Shown here one piece after another: positions 44,337 through 57,179 of a DNA stretch of 64,000 bases. The stretch is taken from NCBI RefSeq assembly GCF_000276665.1, contig NW_004955463.1, positions 10,419,565 through 10,483,564 on the forward strand. Direction: 5' to 3'. The notes under the pieces are model-generated. The model did no database searches. It saw only the letters and a program-made list of their open reading frames with translations, and was not told the origin of the DNA. This DNA is from Chinchilla lanigera. Lineage: Eukaryota > Chordata > Mammalia > Rodentia > Chinchillidae. The translations under genes and the position numbers were made by a program. Within the stretch, counting starts at the first letter, position 1. Every line of letters begins with the position of its first letter.

Positions 44337-44705
44337 TCCTTTTCCATCACTAGTGAAAAGTACTCTACACCTACTTATTAAAGGAGGAGAGATTTATTTT
44401 GGCTCCTGGTTTTCAGAAGATTCAGTCCATGGTTGGCTGGCTTCAAGTGAGAAAGCACATGGCAGAAAGGCAAGGCAAAGGAATACTGCTCACCCTGTGG
44501 CAGATAGAAATCACAGAGAGACAGGAGGAACCAAGGACCATAACACACACTTTGGTCCTACCCTTGCAGTCAGTCATTCACCTCTCACCAAGATCCCTCT
44601 AATGGAACATTCTTTCACTGATGCACTTCCATTATCCAATCACTTTCTAAAATTGCAGCCTCTGAAAACATGGCTGGGGAACATTTTAGATCTAGACAAT
44701 GACAT
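44337..44705 (-). mobile_element. MaLR-type LTR, antisense
   Basis: 'ttaaaggaggagagatttat', 'gattcagtccatggttggc', 'gaaagcacatggcagaaagg', 'aatcacagagagacaggagg' and 'gaacattttagatctagaca' follow the same LTR plan as the copies at 39785, 40781 and 42005. Confidence 0.62.
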
Positions 44706-47409
44706 AAATCACAATCATATTTAAACAAAAATATTTACGGGTTCAAATGCTTAAAACTAAAGTGTTAGGTCTACTTAGGCAGAACTTGATGTAGCTTCTT
44801 CACAAACCTGACCAGTTTTTTTTTGTACATTTTTAGTTCTATTCCCAGGAGTTGATACCATTCTCATCAACCTTCCTCTATGTCCTTCTTCACACTGCTA
44901 AGTGAAATTGGCTATGTAGGCTCCTCAGAGGAGCTGCTCCCTCTCTGTATCCCACAAGGAAAGAGGGAAGATTCTCATGGGAGGCCTGAATTTCCATCTA
45001 GTGGTATACATATGCTTATAAGAATGTCTTCTAGCCAAGACTTACAATGTGACTTTTATCTGAAGTACATAAGATTTAATAGGGAATGTTGGGTATTAAA
45101 ATTAAAAGAGTCTATTAGAAAGAAAAAATGGACAAATAAATCGCAGATTGCACAAAACACCAAAATTTTAACTACAAATTGTTTCTGTTTAACTAGGAAA
45201 ATAGAGTTGGTTTAAGTTTTGAATATTAACAGATTCTGAAAGTTTCATTTCTAATTTGCATTTTTTCTGTAAAAAAATAAAACCTTCCAAACTTTGTATT
45301 TTTTCCATCTTTAGCAAGTTATTCTGTTTTTTATTACCAATTTGTGCTGCCTAAAACTACTTTGATTTGTGGATGAAAGCCCTGACGAATTCTCTAAACT
45401 GTAATTGTCTCATTTGCAGACAATAAAATGATTTATTAGGCTTTTATAAAACTCTTTCTGATGCAAAATAGTGTCTTAAAGTTAAATGAAACTTCGATAT
45501 GTTAAAATGATCCATGTGCCTGTTCTAGACCATTTCTAATTATCTTTAGTTAGTTGGTTCTGCTACACTTTAACATTTCTTAGGTGCATCTGTATAAAGC
45601 TTTATATATGTTTATAATAATGAATCTAAAAAGTCTCTTATCTATCAATGTCATGAATAGTATAGGAAAACTATTATAATATGTGAGCCAGAAGTAACAG
45701 TGCTTCAAAGCATTATTTACTCCCTTATATGTCCTGAGATGTATGTAGATCACTGCTTAGGCTACCGTTTGGTTGAAGTTATGAGCCAAGTAAGGATCCA
45801 GGAAGTTTAAAGCACTATCATCTATTGGTGTATAATGACCCAACTCCAGCCTTTCCATCAATCTTCAAATCTTGGAACTATGAAATCACCAGGAATAGAC
45901 AACTGTCTTCAACAAGTATGTATTTTTTTCATGTCTACTGCTGCTCTAAAAGCATTCCATCAGTGTAGGTTATGGTTATGTCCACAACCATGAGGAAGCC
46001 ACACATTTGACAGTATCCAAGAGTGTGGAGTGTTCAGGGGGTCCTTATCCCCCAGCAGGGCTGTTTACAAGAATTAATATAGCATAGATTCTGCTCTTCT
46101 CAAGCTTATAATTTGTTTTGAGGGTCAGGCATATGAAGATCACATTCCTTCTGTTGGAACACTAATCACAAAAGAATAGTATTTCAGTAGGAGCAAGGAG
46201 GAATTGCTTATTAATACCTTTGAAGTTGAGGAGGGTAATAAGTAGCTCTTTAAAGGGGTAAAGATGAGAGTTATGTAATGCTAGAGTTACAGTACAAAAT
46301 ATCACAGCCACTACAACATAACTTTGACTAAGATACAGCTTCTCAAACATATATATATATATAGCATCTTTTCCACAACACCCCCCAACACACACAAAGA
46401 AAGGTTCCACAGTAATTATTGTTATTGGAATGAATAATTTTGTGAAATATGGAGAATTGCACTTGGTAACCTCTAAATGTTTTTTCAGAGCTAGCATTCA
46501 GTGATTTTAAGAGAATTTGGCATGACCCTGTGTTCCTGCACATTATCTCTTAATGCTGTGCTTTCTTGCATAGACAAGGTTTTTGAGGAGAACAGGTCCA
46601 GGAGCCAGGATCAGAATGATAATTTGTGATTAACAAGAATACCACCTGTCTCAAGATATCCTTCCTGAGAAAGGTCAGCTGCGGCTGTGAGTAAATACTT
46701 TTCTCTGGCAGAATAAAAATGCTACATTATATGTTCCTTTTTCCCTTTATTTTTACCTTTTGTACTCTTGCCTTTGCAAATGTTGACTTCCCGGGAAAAC
46801 ACAAAAGGTCAAAAATGAGTATGTTAAAGAGGTGAACACATTTCCTTTTCATTTGTGTTTATATGGCTAAAAATGATTGAGCTAGGAGAAAAGTGGATTT
46901 GTCCTTAAACTATAGGGCTGAAGCTGCTGTCTTCCTGAATAAGATGATTACAAGACAGGGAGAAGATATCAAATGCTGCTGGAATAATGATTTACATGCA
47001 GAAGAGGAAAATGAATCAATGTTAGGTCTGGTTATATGTTAACTGGTCAATCACTTTTAGCAAACAAAATTCAGTGCCTGAGAAGTTCCAGCTTAGAGAA
47101 TTAAGACAGCCTGGAGAAAGCCGTTACTGAATGCTCAAATACAAGATGAATGAAACAAAGACGCATTGAAACACGAACAGGTACATTAGTAGAAATAAAA
47201 AAAGAGAGAGAAACGCATTGAAGTGGATAAACTCCTATGAAACCATTACTCCATGGACTACTGGTCAGGCTAATATTTAAATTCATAGATATTAAAGTGG
47301 CTCAGGTGTTAATACTGTCCAATCCTATTTTGAACTATTACTTCTATCTCATTCAGACATATAAATAAAAACAACTCACTGAATTATGAGTTCTTTTAGT
47401 TACTCAAAG
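44706..47409. other. Intergenic, no recognised feature
   Basis: About 2.7 kb without recognised repeat, RNA gene or exon. A short TA run lies at 46350-46362 and a CA-rich patch at 46380-46397. Confidence 0.3.
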
Positions 47410-47429
47410 CTACCTGTACCAATAGTTTT

Positions 47430-47462
<33 letters not shown>

Positions 47463-47548
47463 GGTACCTGGAATTGAACTCTGGACTTTGCGCTTGCCAG
47501 GCAGGTACCGTGCCACTGAGCTGTCTCCCTGGCCCTGCCTGTACCAAT
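47410..47548 (-). mobile_element. ID SINE, antisense, with 14-bp target duplication
   Basis: Flanks ctacctgtaccaat (47410-47423) and ctgcctgtaccaat (47535-47548) differ at one base. A long T-rich tail complement (47425-47462) is followed by 'ggtacctggaattgaactc' (B box side), 'gcgcttgccaggcaggtac' and 'gccactgagctgtctccctg' (A box side). Confidence 0.9.
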
Positions 47549-49589
47549 CTTAATATTTGAGATATGTTGGAAGGGAAGTAATTTAATTTCTAATACTAAC
47601 TGTCAAACTTTTTTCTTTCTCAGAGTAAATATAAACACACATACTTATACACATAAACTTATACATAGGTGTCTATTTTTAAGTTTGCCAGGAATTAAAA
47701 ATAAACAAGAGTTATTGTTAGTTCCATAACTTTTGTAGTACATAATCACACAGAAAAGAAGAGGGTATTCTCAGAATAAATGGCAGTTATGTGTTTCAAA
47801 TTTTTATTTGGAGAAATGTACTGCATTGACCTTTTTGCCTCATGCCACAAATTTAGAAAATTAATTATGAATTGGCACCACTCCTTGAATTGGCATTTGA
47901 AATATTTTGACCTATAGTACAGTTATTTGGACCAGAATAAATTTATTCTCCCTCCCCTCTTTCTGCTTCTTTGTGTGCTTGTTTTTTCTTTTCTCCTCTT
48001 CCTTCTGTTCCTACCATTTTTTTCCTTTGTTTCTGCCATGCTTTAAGATACAAAGGGCATAACTCCTTTGATTTTGCATCTTCAGGCTATTAAGATTTCT
48101 GACAAATACATTAGAAGCTTGTCTCATTGTTCAAAGATGCCCCATAGGTTACTCTGCAATCAAGCAATGGAAATAATTTTCAGTACTGGGAGAGACAAAG
48201 TGAAGAATCACTTTGTGTAAAGATAGAGACATTTTCAGTGCTGGGAAATGGCTAAAGAGCTGAGTGTAAAGCTGAGGAGAGGGCGTGGAACATGTTAGCA
48301 AGTCAAAAATTACAAAAAGAAGAACTGACACCTAAGTCTGGGCAGAAAAGGTAATGAGAAACATAGACCAGCTATGGATGACGGGGCTGCACTGAAAGCA
48401 GGTGGTGTTAAATACACCTGAAGGGTGAATGTTTGAGATTATTACTATTATCTGTGAATTTCCAAGGTATCATGATTGTTATTGTTTCAAGAACAAGGGA
48501 GTCAAGAGCTGGGAGAGGGAGGGAATGGATAGGGGATGAGAAAAGGAATTCTAGTGTGTTATGTGCCTGGACCAACTCAACTCTATGCAAGAATGTAAAC
48601 ATGTTCTATACACACGGACTAATAAGCTAAAATTAGAAAGAGAAATCCAGAAAAAAACCCAAATTATTACTACTCCATTTTTAACGTCTTTTTCCTCATG
48701 TTTCAGATACCATGAAACAAACCGCCTGTTGGAATGGCCGTTATCAAATATAAATTTTCATGTTTTTGATTAGAGTGTGTTACTTTCTCTTCACCATAAC
48801 TTACAAGGAGTAATGTCTCACTTCTCCAATGAACACACAGCTTATCAAGAGGAATTAAAGGGTTCTTGCATAAATACGTGCTCGCATTTATTTTCATTGC
48901 CTTCAAAATCACGTTAAAAGGAAATGAACCCAAAGAATTTGCTATATATTTAGTTTAATTTCATTTACTAACTCTTTTATGATTTATAAACATTGTGAGC
49001 TGCCCTAGTCTTTTTAAGTTGATGCTGGACATGACGACTATTCTCCACTGGCTGTTGGATGTTCCACTTAGAACATCTACCCATCTGCAGCCTCAGTCAC
49101 ATCTACCCATCTCAGCCAGAGATCATGCGGAACACCATCCCTTGCTGACTTCCTGCTTCTGATGGCATCATCATTGTTCTCCTACCCCTCCACAAAGAGA
49201 AGCTTATACTTCACTTGGACCCCCTCACTCTACGTCACCTCAACCATATTTTTTTTTGTTATGTGTATTTGATTCTGTTTTGGTAACATTTGAATTATCT
49301 TCCCTTTCTTTATTCCTTTCTCTTTTATTCTAGTTTAGGCCACCTGTATCTCTCTATGGCACTTCCAAACAAAGGTTTAGTTTGTATTTTTTTCTTTCAG
49401 TCATTTCATAAACATTAATCTTTCTGAAGTTCAATTATTTCTTCTTCAGTGTCTCCTCATTCCCTATGAGACAAGACCTAAATTGATCAGTTGAAAACTT
49501 AATCTCTTTGTAATCTTACTTTGACTGGATGATTCTTTTCACAATAAAAATATGCTTTTTCATTAAAAATGTAAAAGAAAGGAAAATCA
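47549..49589. other. Intergenic, no recognised feature
   Basis: Short frames only. A pyrimidine-rich tract lies at 47950-48030. The end of this block (49440-49500) may already belong to an L2. Confidence 0.3.
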
Positions 49590-51010
49590 TGTCCAGACCA
49601 CACTTTCTTCTCCAGCAACTGCCCCATTTATTTTCTTCCGCCTAGAGCAAAATCTCTTGAGTCAGTGTACAAGCACACTGATTGTCTTCATTTCTCCTGT
49701 CACACGGTCTCTTGAACACATTCCAATCAAATTTTGCCCTAGCTAAGCTTGTAGTCCTCAAGGTCATAACTGTGTTACTGTGTGCCTTGTCATTTTTCAA
49801 TATTCATTTAACTTGGTCTATCTAAATATTTTTGATAGCTGATTACCTTTGCATTCTTAAAACATTTTTTTTTTCCTTCAGTTTCTATACTCTGATTTTT
49901 CTCCCATTCTTCTGGTTTTTCTTTGTTAGATTATTTTGACTGAAGTCCTTTGTTATATCCAGACCCCAAATGTTAGACATCCTCTGGGCTGATCTTGAAC
50001 CAACACTCTATTAGGTTATTTCAGTCTCATTATTTCATATACCATTTATATCACATTTCTATCTATATCTACATTTCTGCTCTACACTTCCACCTAATGC
50101 CTCTAACTGCCCCATTAAGACATCCAGTTGAGTACTTGGGGCACATATCAAAATTAATGTGTATTAATTGAGTTCTTGATTTTCTATTGGAAAGCAAAGC
50201 CAAATTAAACAAAAATAATGTCTTTTGCTGTCTTCCTACATCAGTCATTCTTCATTCTTTCAGTTCCTGGGGCCAAAATCCTCAATATATCTATTTAATA
50301 CTTCATTTTCTTTCACCCATTACACTTCCATACATGCCCAGCCTCTCATGACTGTCTTGACTGATCTGTGCTCTTCTCTCATCAGGATTATTGGCTGAGC
50401 CTTCTCATGGCTTCTGCTTCTGATTTCTGCTGTCTCGTCTCCATGATATAGGTTGATCATTGAAAATAAAAATTAAATCAAGCTCCTTTTATGAACAAAC
50501 CCTCCACTGGTTTCCTAATTGTCACAGACTAAAATTCAATGCATTTACTGTTTTGTATAGGGACCTCAGTGAACCGGTGGCTGGTTATCTTTCCATGCTC
50601 ATCTCATAGTAAGTTAACCTTCATTACCTGTCCAGCCATATTTTCCTCCTGTTTTGGACATGCTTCCTCTTTGTGCTTTGTGCTAGCATTTTGTTTGTTT
50701 CTGATAAAAATGGTTTTCACTCCCACATCCACATGATTCATTCAAGCTGTGATTCAAAAGTCACCTTCTCAAAGAGGTCTCCATTCAACTCCTCACTCTA
50801 ATATTTCATGATTTTGCATTTTGTGTTCTTTTGTTTTGTATCATTTTCTCTTGTGATGTCTATATAAAGTGTTAATCTTGCTTGACATTTGTCACTCCAA
50901 TGGGCTGATGTTAGATATTTTGTATCCTTCATGCAGTATTAGAACAGCCCCTTGAATAGCACATATCCCATAGTAGGTGTTCAATAAAGAAAGGTAAATG
51001 GATGAGTGTA
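49590..51010 (+). mobile_element. L2 LINE, about 1.4 kb, sense, 3' end preserved
   Basis: It covers a part of the ORF-containing region (49600-49820, 'tctcttgaacacattccaat' and 'cctcaaggtcataactgtgt') and a middle block (50460-50620, 'gaacaaaccctccactggt'). The downstream 'tcaaaagtcaccttctcaaa' and 'gaggtctccattcaact' follow, then the L2 tail 'catagtaggtgttcaataaa' at 50971-50990. The reading frame is lost. Confidence 0.65.
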
Positions 51011-51079
51011 CTTTCTACTGTTTACACTTTGGAGCAGAAATACATATGCTCTTCCCAGATGCACAATGAGTTATTTTTC

Positions 51080-51540
51080 TTCTATTCTTTGGTTGAGTAG
51101 CTTCTTCCTTTGCTTGGAACATTGTTCACATTTTTTCTCAATCTCTGCAAGGTGAAATCTCTTGCACCCTTCACATCTCTTCAAAAAGGTTACATTGTCT
51201 ACTGTAACTTTGCAGTGTTTTTCAACCAAAGGAGTGCTAGACTTTATTTTGAAGCCCATCATAGTTTGGTCTCAACCAAAAGTAACCTCTTTCCTTTCTG
51301 AGCACCCTTAGCATTCAGTCAGCTTGCACATTTTACACTGCACTCAGCTCTCCCTTTTCATCCTCTTTGAGCTCTGCGTCTAGAGCCAATTGTACTCTTT
51401 TTTCTCTTCAGACTTTAGACACTTTTAGGTTTGACTCTCTTACAGTATTATACTGCTTGTCTGTATTTCTCTCTGCTTTCTTTTTATCATTCTATTCATT
51501 TCTGTAACCTTAACTTACAGAGAGCGCCCCGAAGAGCTTA
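51080..51540 (+). mobile_element. Probable second L2 fragment, sense
   Basis: 'cttcctttgcttggaacatt', 'atctctgcaaggtgaaatc', 'cattcagtcagcttgcac' and 'ttacagtattatactgcttg' resemble the L2 3' region just downstream of the longer copy. It may be part of a tandem pair. Confidence 0.42.
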
Positions 51541-52524
51541 ACATGTTTCTATTTCTTTATATATTTCTTCTCTTTCTGGAATAATTTCCCATCAAAATAG
51601 ATTTTTAAACTGTGGTCTTCAGAGACCAGGGATATTGCAGTTTCTCTTTGTAGAAATAAAAGGGGAGGTGAGAGAATTGAATTCTTAGAATCTTTCCACA
51701 TAGAGAGCCTTAGCTCCTACGCCTATTTATAACTAGTATACCAGAACTGTACAACTGTACACACATGAGTACACACACAGAAACACACACACAGACAAAC
51801 ACAGGCTCTTTGACAAAACAACTGTTCATATTAAACATATGTTTTAAAAGTTGGATATATTAGTAGAGGAATCTCCAACTTCCTTTTAAATCAAATTCCA
51901 GACCACATTTACGATACCACTTTGAATTTGATAAGCTGCAAGTAATGGTCATTTTCTAGCTTCAAGTTCTTCCAAATACAATCAGAGATAATAGAGTTAC
52001 AAGATGCTTTCTGAACTTCCTTTTCAGTATGTTCTCTTACAGGTAATGAAAATAGGCCCTAAGAGGGATTGAGTGGGTCACTTTGTACAAGGAGTCCAAA
52101 ATTCAAAAGATGATCAAAAATCAGCAATAGGTTTCAACAGAAAGAATGTTTTAAACTCCATCTTGCCAATCAGTATTTTCCTTTGCTTCATATTAGTCTG
52201 ATATACTCCTTAACCTGTTGAATGTGAAACTTGCCTTCATTTATCAAATATTATGTGTTTAATAGGCAAAATTTTCCCTGGACAGTTTCCAGAGCAGGTT
52301 TCTAGTCTTGCTCTATTTAATGAAGATTCCAGTTTTAGAGTCAGTGGAAAAATAGAGGCAAAAATAAAGAAAGAACTAAAAAATAAAATTTAGGAAGTGC
52401 AATTGAGTAGTTGATTGTGAAGATTAAATCCTTAGTTTTTACTCCAAAAGGATCAGAATCATTTAGGAAGATCAGCAGGGGCTAATAGAACAATCATGAA
52501 AACATACACCTCAGATTAATTTGC
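51541..52524. other. No recognised feature
   Basis: A CA-rich low-complexity patch lies at 51755-51805. Otherwise unassigned. Confidence 0.3.
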
Positions 52525-52720
52525 TGCTTTGTCATCTACAGAATGGGAATTTGAGCAATTCACTTGATATTTCTAAGCCCCGGTTCCTCATCAAACATTA
52601 AAATGGCAACAGTAATAATAGTGTTGCATAGATTAAATTAGATAAATTATGTAAGAGACACTGCCTCGGAGTAGTCTCTTAATAAACTGTAGATATTGGT
52701 AATTGAGTAACATACCCTGA
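52525..52720 (+). mobile_element. MIR SINE, sense
   Basis: 'ttgctgctttgtcatctaca', 'gagcaattcacttgatattt', 'taagccccggttcctcatc', 'aaaatggcaacagtaataat' and 'gagtagtctcttaataaact' reproduce the whole MIR order from tRNA-related part through core to 3' end. Confidence 0.68.
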
Positions 52721-53299
52721 CTAATGATATAAAATTAACAGGGAATATATTGCATCACTACTATGATTTCTAATGTTAGCCACATGGGCTGAGTAACATT
52801 ATTATTGCCTGTCTATCATACATGGTCACATCAGTTGTGTATTTATGATGAAACTCTGAATCCTCACCTGCTCTGATGGTTTTAATGGGGAGGTGCCTAA
52901 CACAGCAAATCATAAATTTTTGTTTCTGTGTCTTTGAGTTCTATAAATATGTCATCTATCACATAATGTTCCTTGTTTGCAACCTTGCACAGATCCGGTG
53001 ATGCGTGACTCTGCTTCATGTTATTTGCTTAGTTTAAGCAGAAGGAACAAAACAGACCAACTTACCTATGCTATCACATCTTTTAAACCAATATCAAATG
53101 CCTTGGTGAGATTAATGTAATTTGTATGCAGATTCCTGGGAGGGAAGGAACTGCTGACCTCCTGTTCTGCTGCTTGGAATCTCCGTGGACTCTGAAACAG
53201 AGAGTTTAAAATATTAATGTCTTGAATAATAAATTAGAGTACATAGTAAATGAGGTGTGAGCACAACAATTTTAATTAGTTTTAGGCACATTTTAATGA
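52721..53299. other. No recognised feature
   Basis: Unassigned intergenic sequence leading into the repeat-free block at 53300. Confidence 0.3.
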
Positions 53300-53800
53300 T
53301 TGTTTGGCCATTAACTCCAGTAAACATAAAAATACAGGGGGAAAAAAAGATGTACAAGCTCCTTATTACTTAGCTTTATTTTAACTGAAGCCTTTGCAAA
53401 GATGTATATCATTTTAATTTTAGTTTCAAAGGCTTTTATGTAAATTAATTGCATTGGAGAATTGGCAAGAACATTTTATTCAATTTGGAACAGCAGTGAT
53501 TATAAGCTTTACATTAATATAACAACAATTTAACAATGGCTGATGGATGGGCCACAGCCATGCAATTATCAAAAGTGAGCCACTCTCTTGATCTCTAATT
53601 AGGTCTATAAGCAAATAGAGTTTTGCCGGCACTAATTGCCACATTAAAGCTGGCAGTGAGGTAGCAAGTGAGCTCACGTGAAAGTAGTCCGCACCGGGTG
53701 CTGTTTATCCAAAGATTTTTCCATTTTCTGATTCAATCAGATATGTAATTCAATTATATATGTTGTGGAAATAGACATTTAGGGGAATTGGAAAGCAGTT
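53300..53800. promoter_or_regulatory. Candidate constrained noncoding element
   Basis: Repeat-free sequence dense in homeodomain-like words (taattgcattgg, acaatttaacaatgg, tctctaattagg, gcactaattgcc) and an E-box cacgtg at 53677-53682 within gtgagctcacgtg. It has several CpGs in an otherwise CpG-poor window. Such texture is common in enhancers near developmental genes. No alignment supports it here. Confidence 0.35.
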
Positions 53801-53839
53801 TCCTCCTCACTTTATACAGCCATTTGTCTCATTAACTGC

Positions 53840-54260
53840 AGGCATCCGTACTTGGTGTCTAAAGAGAAAGCGTTGGGTTCTATTTCCTTCCCCCTCGCCT
53901 TACCGCTTGCTCAGACTGCATCCTCTAATAGCTCTGACTCGGCACCCGGGACGTCTAGTGCAATGTGCCAGACAAATGCGTAGAGGGAAGATGTGCAATT
54001 CTTTGATTTGTTGCTCCATTTTAGCAGGGATTAGAAAGCACTCAAAGGGGATTTGGAAGGCATTTGAGCACCGGGCTGGATATTATGGGACCAATTTTAA
54101 AGAACCCAGGAAATCCCTTTATTCCTTTCAGTCATCGACTAAAAGCTTGGCCCATTATGCAACAGACTATTTGTTTTATTTTTTGTTTCTGTAGCTTATT
54201 CCAATGAGTACATCGGTAACACTTAAAGGGAAGAGACATTTTCATTTAGGCATCAGGTTA
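53840..54260. promoter_or_regulatory. Candidate constrained noncoding element
   Basis: Repeat-free, relatively GC- and CpG-rich (gcacccgggacgtctag near 53942), then words such as gattagaaagcac, ccaattttaaag and atcgactaaaag. A 95-codon frame across it has no domain and is probably chance. Confidence 0.33.
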
Positions 54261-55778
54261 AGTTTAAACTAGATCTGCAAAAGGTGATTTTCTAGGAAAA
54301 TTTCTGCAAGAAGTCAAACTAGGGAGATAAGTAAAAAGGTAGATTTTAAGTGATCTCTGCACAGAAAAGGATTAGTATATGAAGTAGTGCATATGGGAGT
54401 TAGCTTGGTGCATGCAGTTCATACTTGTATATTTCAAACCATCTGGTGCACGATATAAATTCCTATCATTTCATCAATTTAAAAATGCATCATGTGACTG
54501 TTTCTAAAAGGAAGCTGACGGCTTTAAGTGCTCCTCTCACATGAAGGAACAGGTCTGGAACCATGTTAAAAACAGACATGGAGTAGCACAAGTCTACAGC
54601 AGAGAGCCTCATTTAATGCTACCAAGGAGTAATCTCAGCTCCTGGACTAGACCTTTTGGACCCACATCAGTGCCACTGTGTAATTTGCTTTGTAAATTAT
54701 TTATAGCTTAGGTTTCTCATGTCCCCAAAGAGCAAAATTTGAAAGCATAGGATAATTATTTGTGGAGAAGGATAAGAAATATGACCACCATTGTGCAGAG
54801 TCATTTTGAAACCCAAGAAGCAGACTCATATTCCTTCTCTTTCATGTAGTTGACCTTCACTGTCACTAGTAATTGCTATTTATTCTACAAAATTAAATGC
54901 TTGCCTTTGTACTGAGCAGTTACTTATTGGACAGATAGGAGGGTGGAGCGGTTGCCGGTAGCACACACGGTGAGAGGTGCATCTCGAAGGAAGATCAGAA
55001 TCAGGTTCTCTTCATCAGGCCTGGGGTGTGTTGTGCAACAGGAGAAAGCAAAGCCCTTTTCTGAGCTTTCCTGAGTCTGAGGGCTGGTGACCAACTAGGG
55101 CAAAATTGATGGAGCCTGACTTCCTGTTCATAACCTTGACTCACTAGCCTGGATGCCACTAGTGGAATGTACCACTAACATCAGAAAAAAGAGCAGAAGT
55201 CTCAAAAGTTGTGTATGAATTTACACAGTGCAGAGGAGGAGGAAATTCTGACAGAGCAAGGGACATCCTTGGGAAAGGGAGCAAGGCCACAAAAATGAAT
55301 GTGCTCATGAACGCATCACCCAGGGGACCAGCCTCTTAGGTGCTTTCCCCAAGCAAGAGAATAAGTAGTTAAAAAAAAATAAAAAAAATGAGAAAAGTAA
55401 TAGTTGGCTCCCACATTTGAATTTCGGTACTATGTTACAGTGTACTCAGATCATCCACTCCTTTGGTGAAATCATTAATACATCCAGCCTTGCACATTTT
55501 GTTGTGTAGAATGAAATTACAGAAACCAAAAAAAGTATGAACTTGCCTTCATCAGCAGCCTAGGGTTTGGCATTCATGAAAAGAACACCCAGTGCATTGA
55601 GGGTCTAGGTCCAGAGGCCCTGAGAGATGCTCAATGACAGCAAATTTGTTCCCACAGAGCGTGAGGGAGCTCAGCTTCTGGAGGGTCCTCTGGTGGGAAG
55701 TTACCCTGGCAGGCGGGTAGAAGGGTAATGTTCTTTGTCTCTGATTTATATAGACTTAGTGTTAAAATACGTGTTCAA
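54261..55778. other. No recognised feature
   Basis: A 30-bp stretch at 54691-54720 recurs at 56313-56342 (28 of 30 identical). The part 54930-55330 has balanced composition and might be an old LTR, unproven. Confidence 0.3.
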
Positions 55779-55804
55779 TGTGTGTGTGTGTGTGTGTGTG
55801 TGTG
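55779..55804. repeat. (TG)n microsatellite
   Basis: Twelve to thirteen uninterrupted TG units. Confidence 0.95.
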
Positions 55805-56019
55805 GCAGAAAGAGCATCTAATTTGGGACAAATGCTACTCAAAGTGTTATTTTTTTCTGGAAGGTCCAAATTTGCTAACTGTTTTTAGAATTATTTTGTC
55901 ACGAATATGTGTGACTGGGAAAAGGCTGCCACTTGCAGTTTGGTAGCAATCCTGGCAATTCACCATCTGGGTGAAGAAAACAAATTCCCTGAACTTTAAT
56001 AAAAAATAAAAAAATTACA

Positions 56020-56115
56020 GCTACTCTTTTGACTACCTACTCCATGCCTGAGTGTGCATATAACATCATTTTTACAATTTTACTAAAATATGGGTATTAT
56101 TATCTTTTAAATACT
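56020..56115 (-). mobile_element. MIR fragment, antisense
   Basis: 'gactacctactccatgcctg...gtgcatataacatca' and 'gggtattattatcttttaa' match the complement of a MIR 3' half. It stops where the next repeat begins. Confidence 0.38.
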
Positions 56116-56310
56116 TTTACAAAATATTTTTTTTATTAATACTTATAATTTTTTCATTCACTATGGGGAGTAGATACATGTACATAATATATTATAATTC
56201 ATTTTATTTCACTTCCCCTCACTTCCTCTCTCCTTCCTTTCATCTCAAGATCCCCTTCTCATTACCAAAGATCTCTCTTCCCATTTCCTATTGTCTGTGT
56301 TTTCCTTTTC
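56116..56310 (+). repeat. Unnamed dispersed repeat, copy 3 of 3
   Basis: 'ttttttcattcactatgggg' and 'agtagatacatgtacataat', then a CT-rich tract and 'tcaagatccccttctcatta'. Compare 29885 and 43185. Confidence 0.32.
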
Positions 56311-57179
56311 TCTGTAAATTACTTATAGCTTAGGTTTCCCATTTAAGAGGAGCCTTCCAGGAACTCCAAAAATGCAGCATTTCAAACTAATATTCTAGCA
56401 CTGTGTCTTGGTGAGGTGTTCCAATGGATTACTGGAAAGACCACTGAGTCTCAACAATCACAGTAGCTATGAACTTATTTTACATCAAGTTCATCACCCA
56501 TACTAGAGCATTTTTGGAATGCATGATCTTCAAATAACTCTCTTTCTAAAAGTTCAGTATGTTTGGTGGTATTTGTATTAAGGTTTTGTGTAGTTCTGCA
56601 GAGCTTAGCATGATAAAACTTTTACCATCACATAACAAAGAACAACCTATTAAACAGCTGGAAAGGCACCATAAGTTACATAGTGAGCTTACACTAAACA
56701 AACTTAAAAAGAAAGCTAATTGTTTCCAGAAGGTGGATAAGACTCTAGAGAAGGCAATCCTGACCTCCTTAGAGGATGTGAGATGTCTACAGCAAAGCAG
56801 TGTGTGCCTGAGTCACAGCAGACACTTACCAGGAAAGAAAGGTGAACAACAGAGATAGCCAGTTAGAAATTGTGTCTTGAAGCAGCCCTGGCTAATAATA
56901 ATGCCCAACAAGGCTAAAAATGTACAGCTTTAACTATGAGTTTGATTCCAGTTTTTGGTGTATTTTGCATTGCCTGATGTCTATTGTTTTCATGACCTTG
57001 ACCTTTATAGCTCAGTAGCATGTTGCAGAGTAAGAAACTCCTGATGTCAAACATCAGTCAAGAAGTAAAAAAGTCCCTGAGAGTCGGGCTGTCTGGCTTG
57101 ATGTCACATGCTCTAGTCCTGTCTTAGTACTTCAGAGTTCTAGCAAGGTCTCCATCCCAAAATTCGCTTTCCAATTTAC
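56311..57179. other. No recognised feature
   Basis: A 99-codon frame at 56559 has a lysine-rich middle but no recognisable domain or flanking splice structure that I would trust. Confidence 0.3.
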
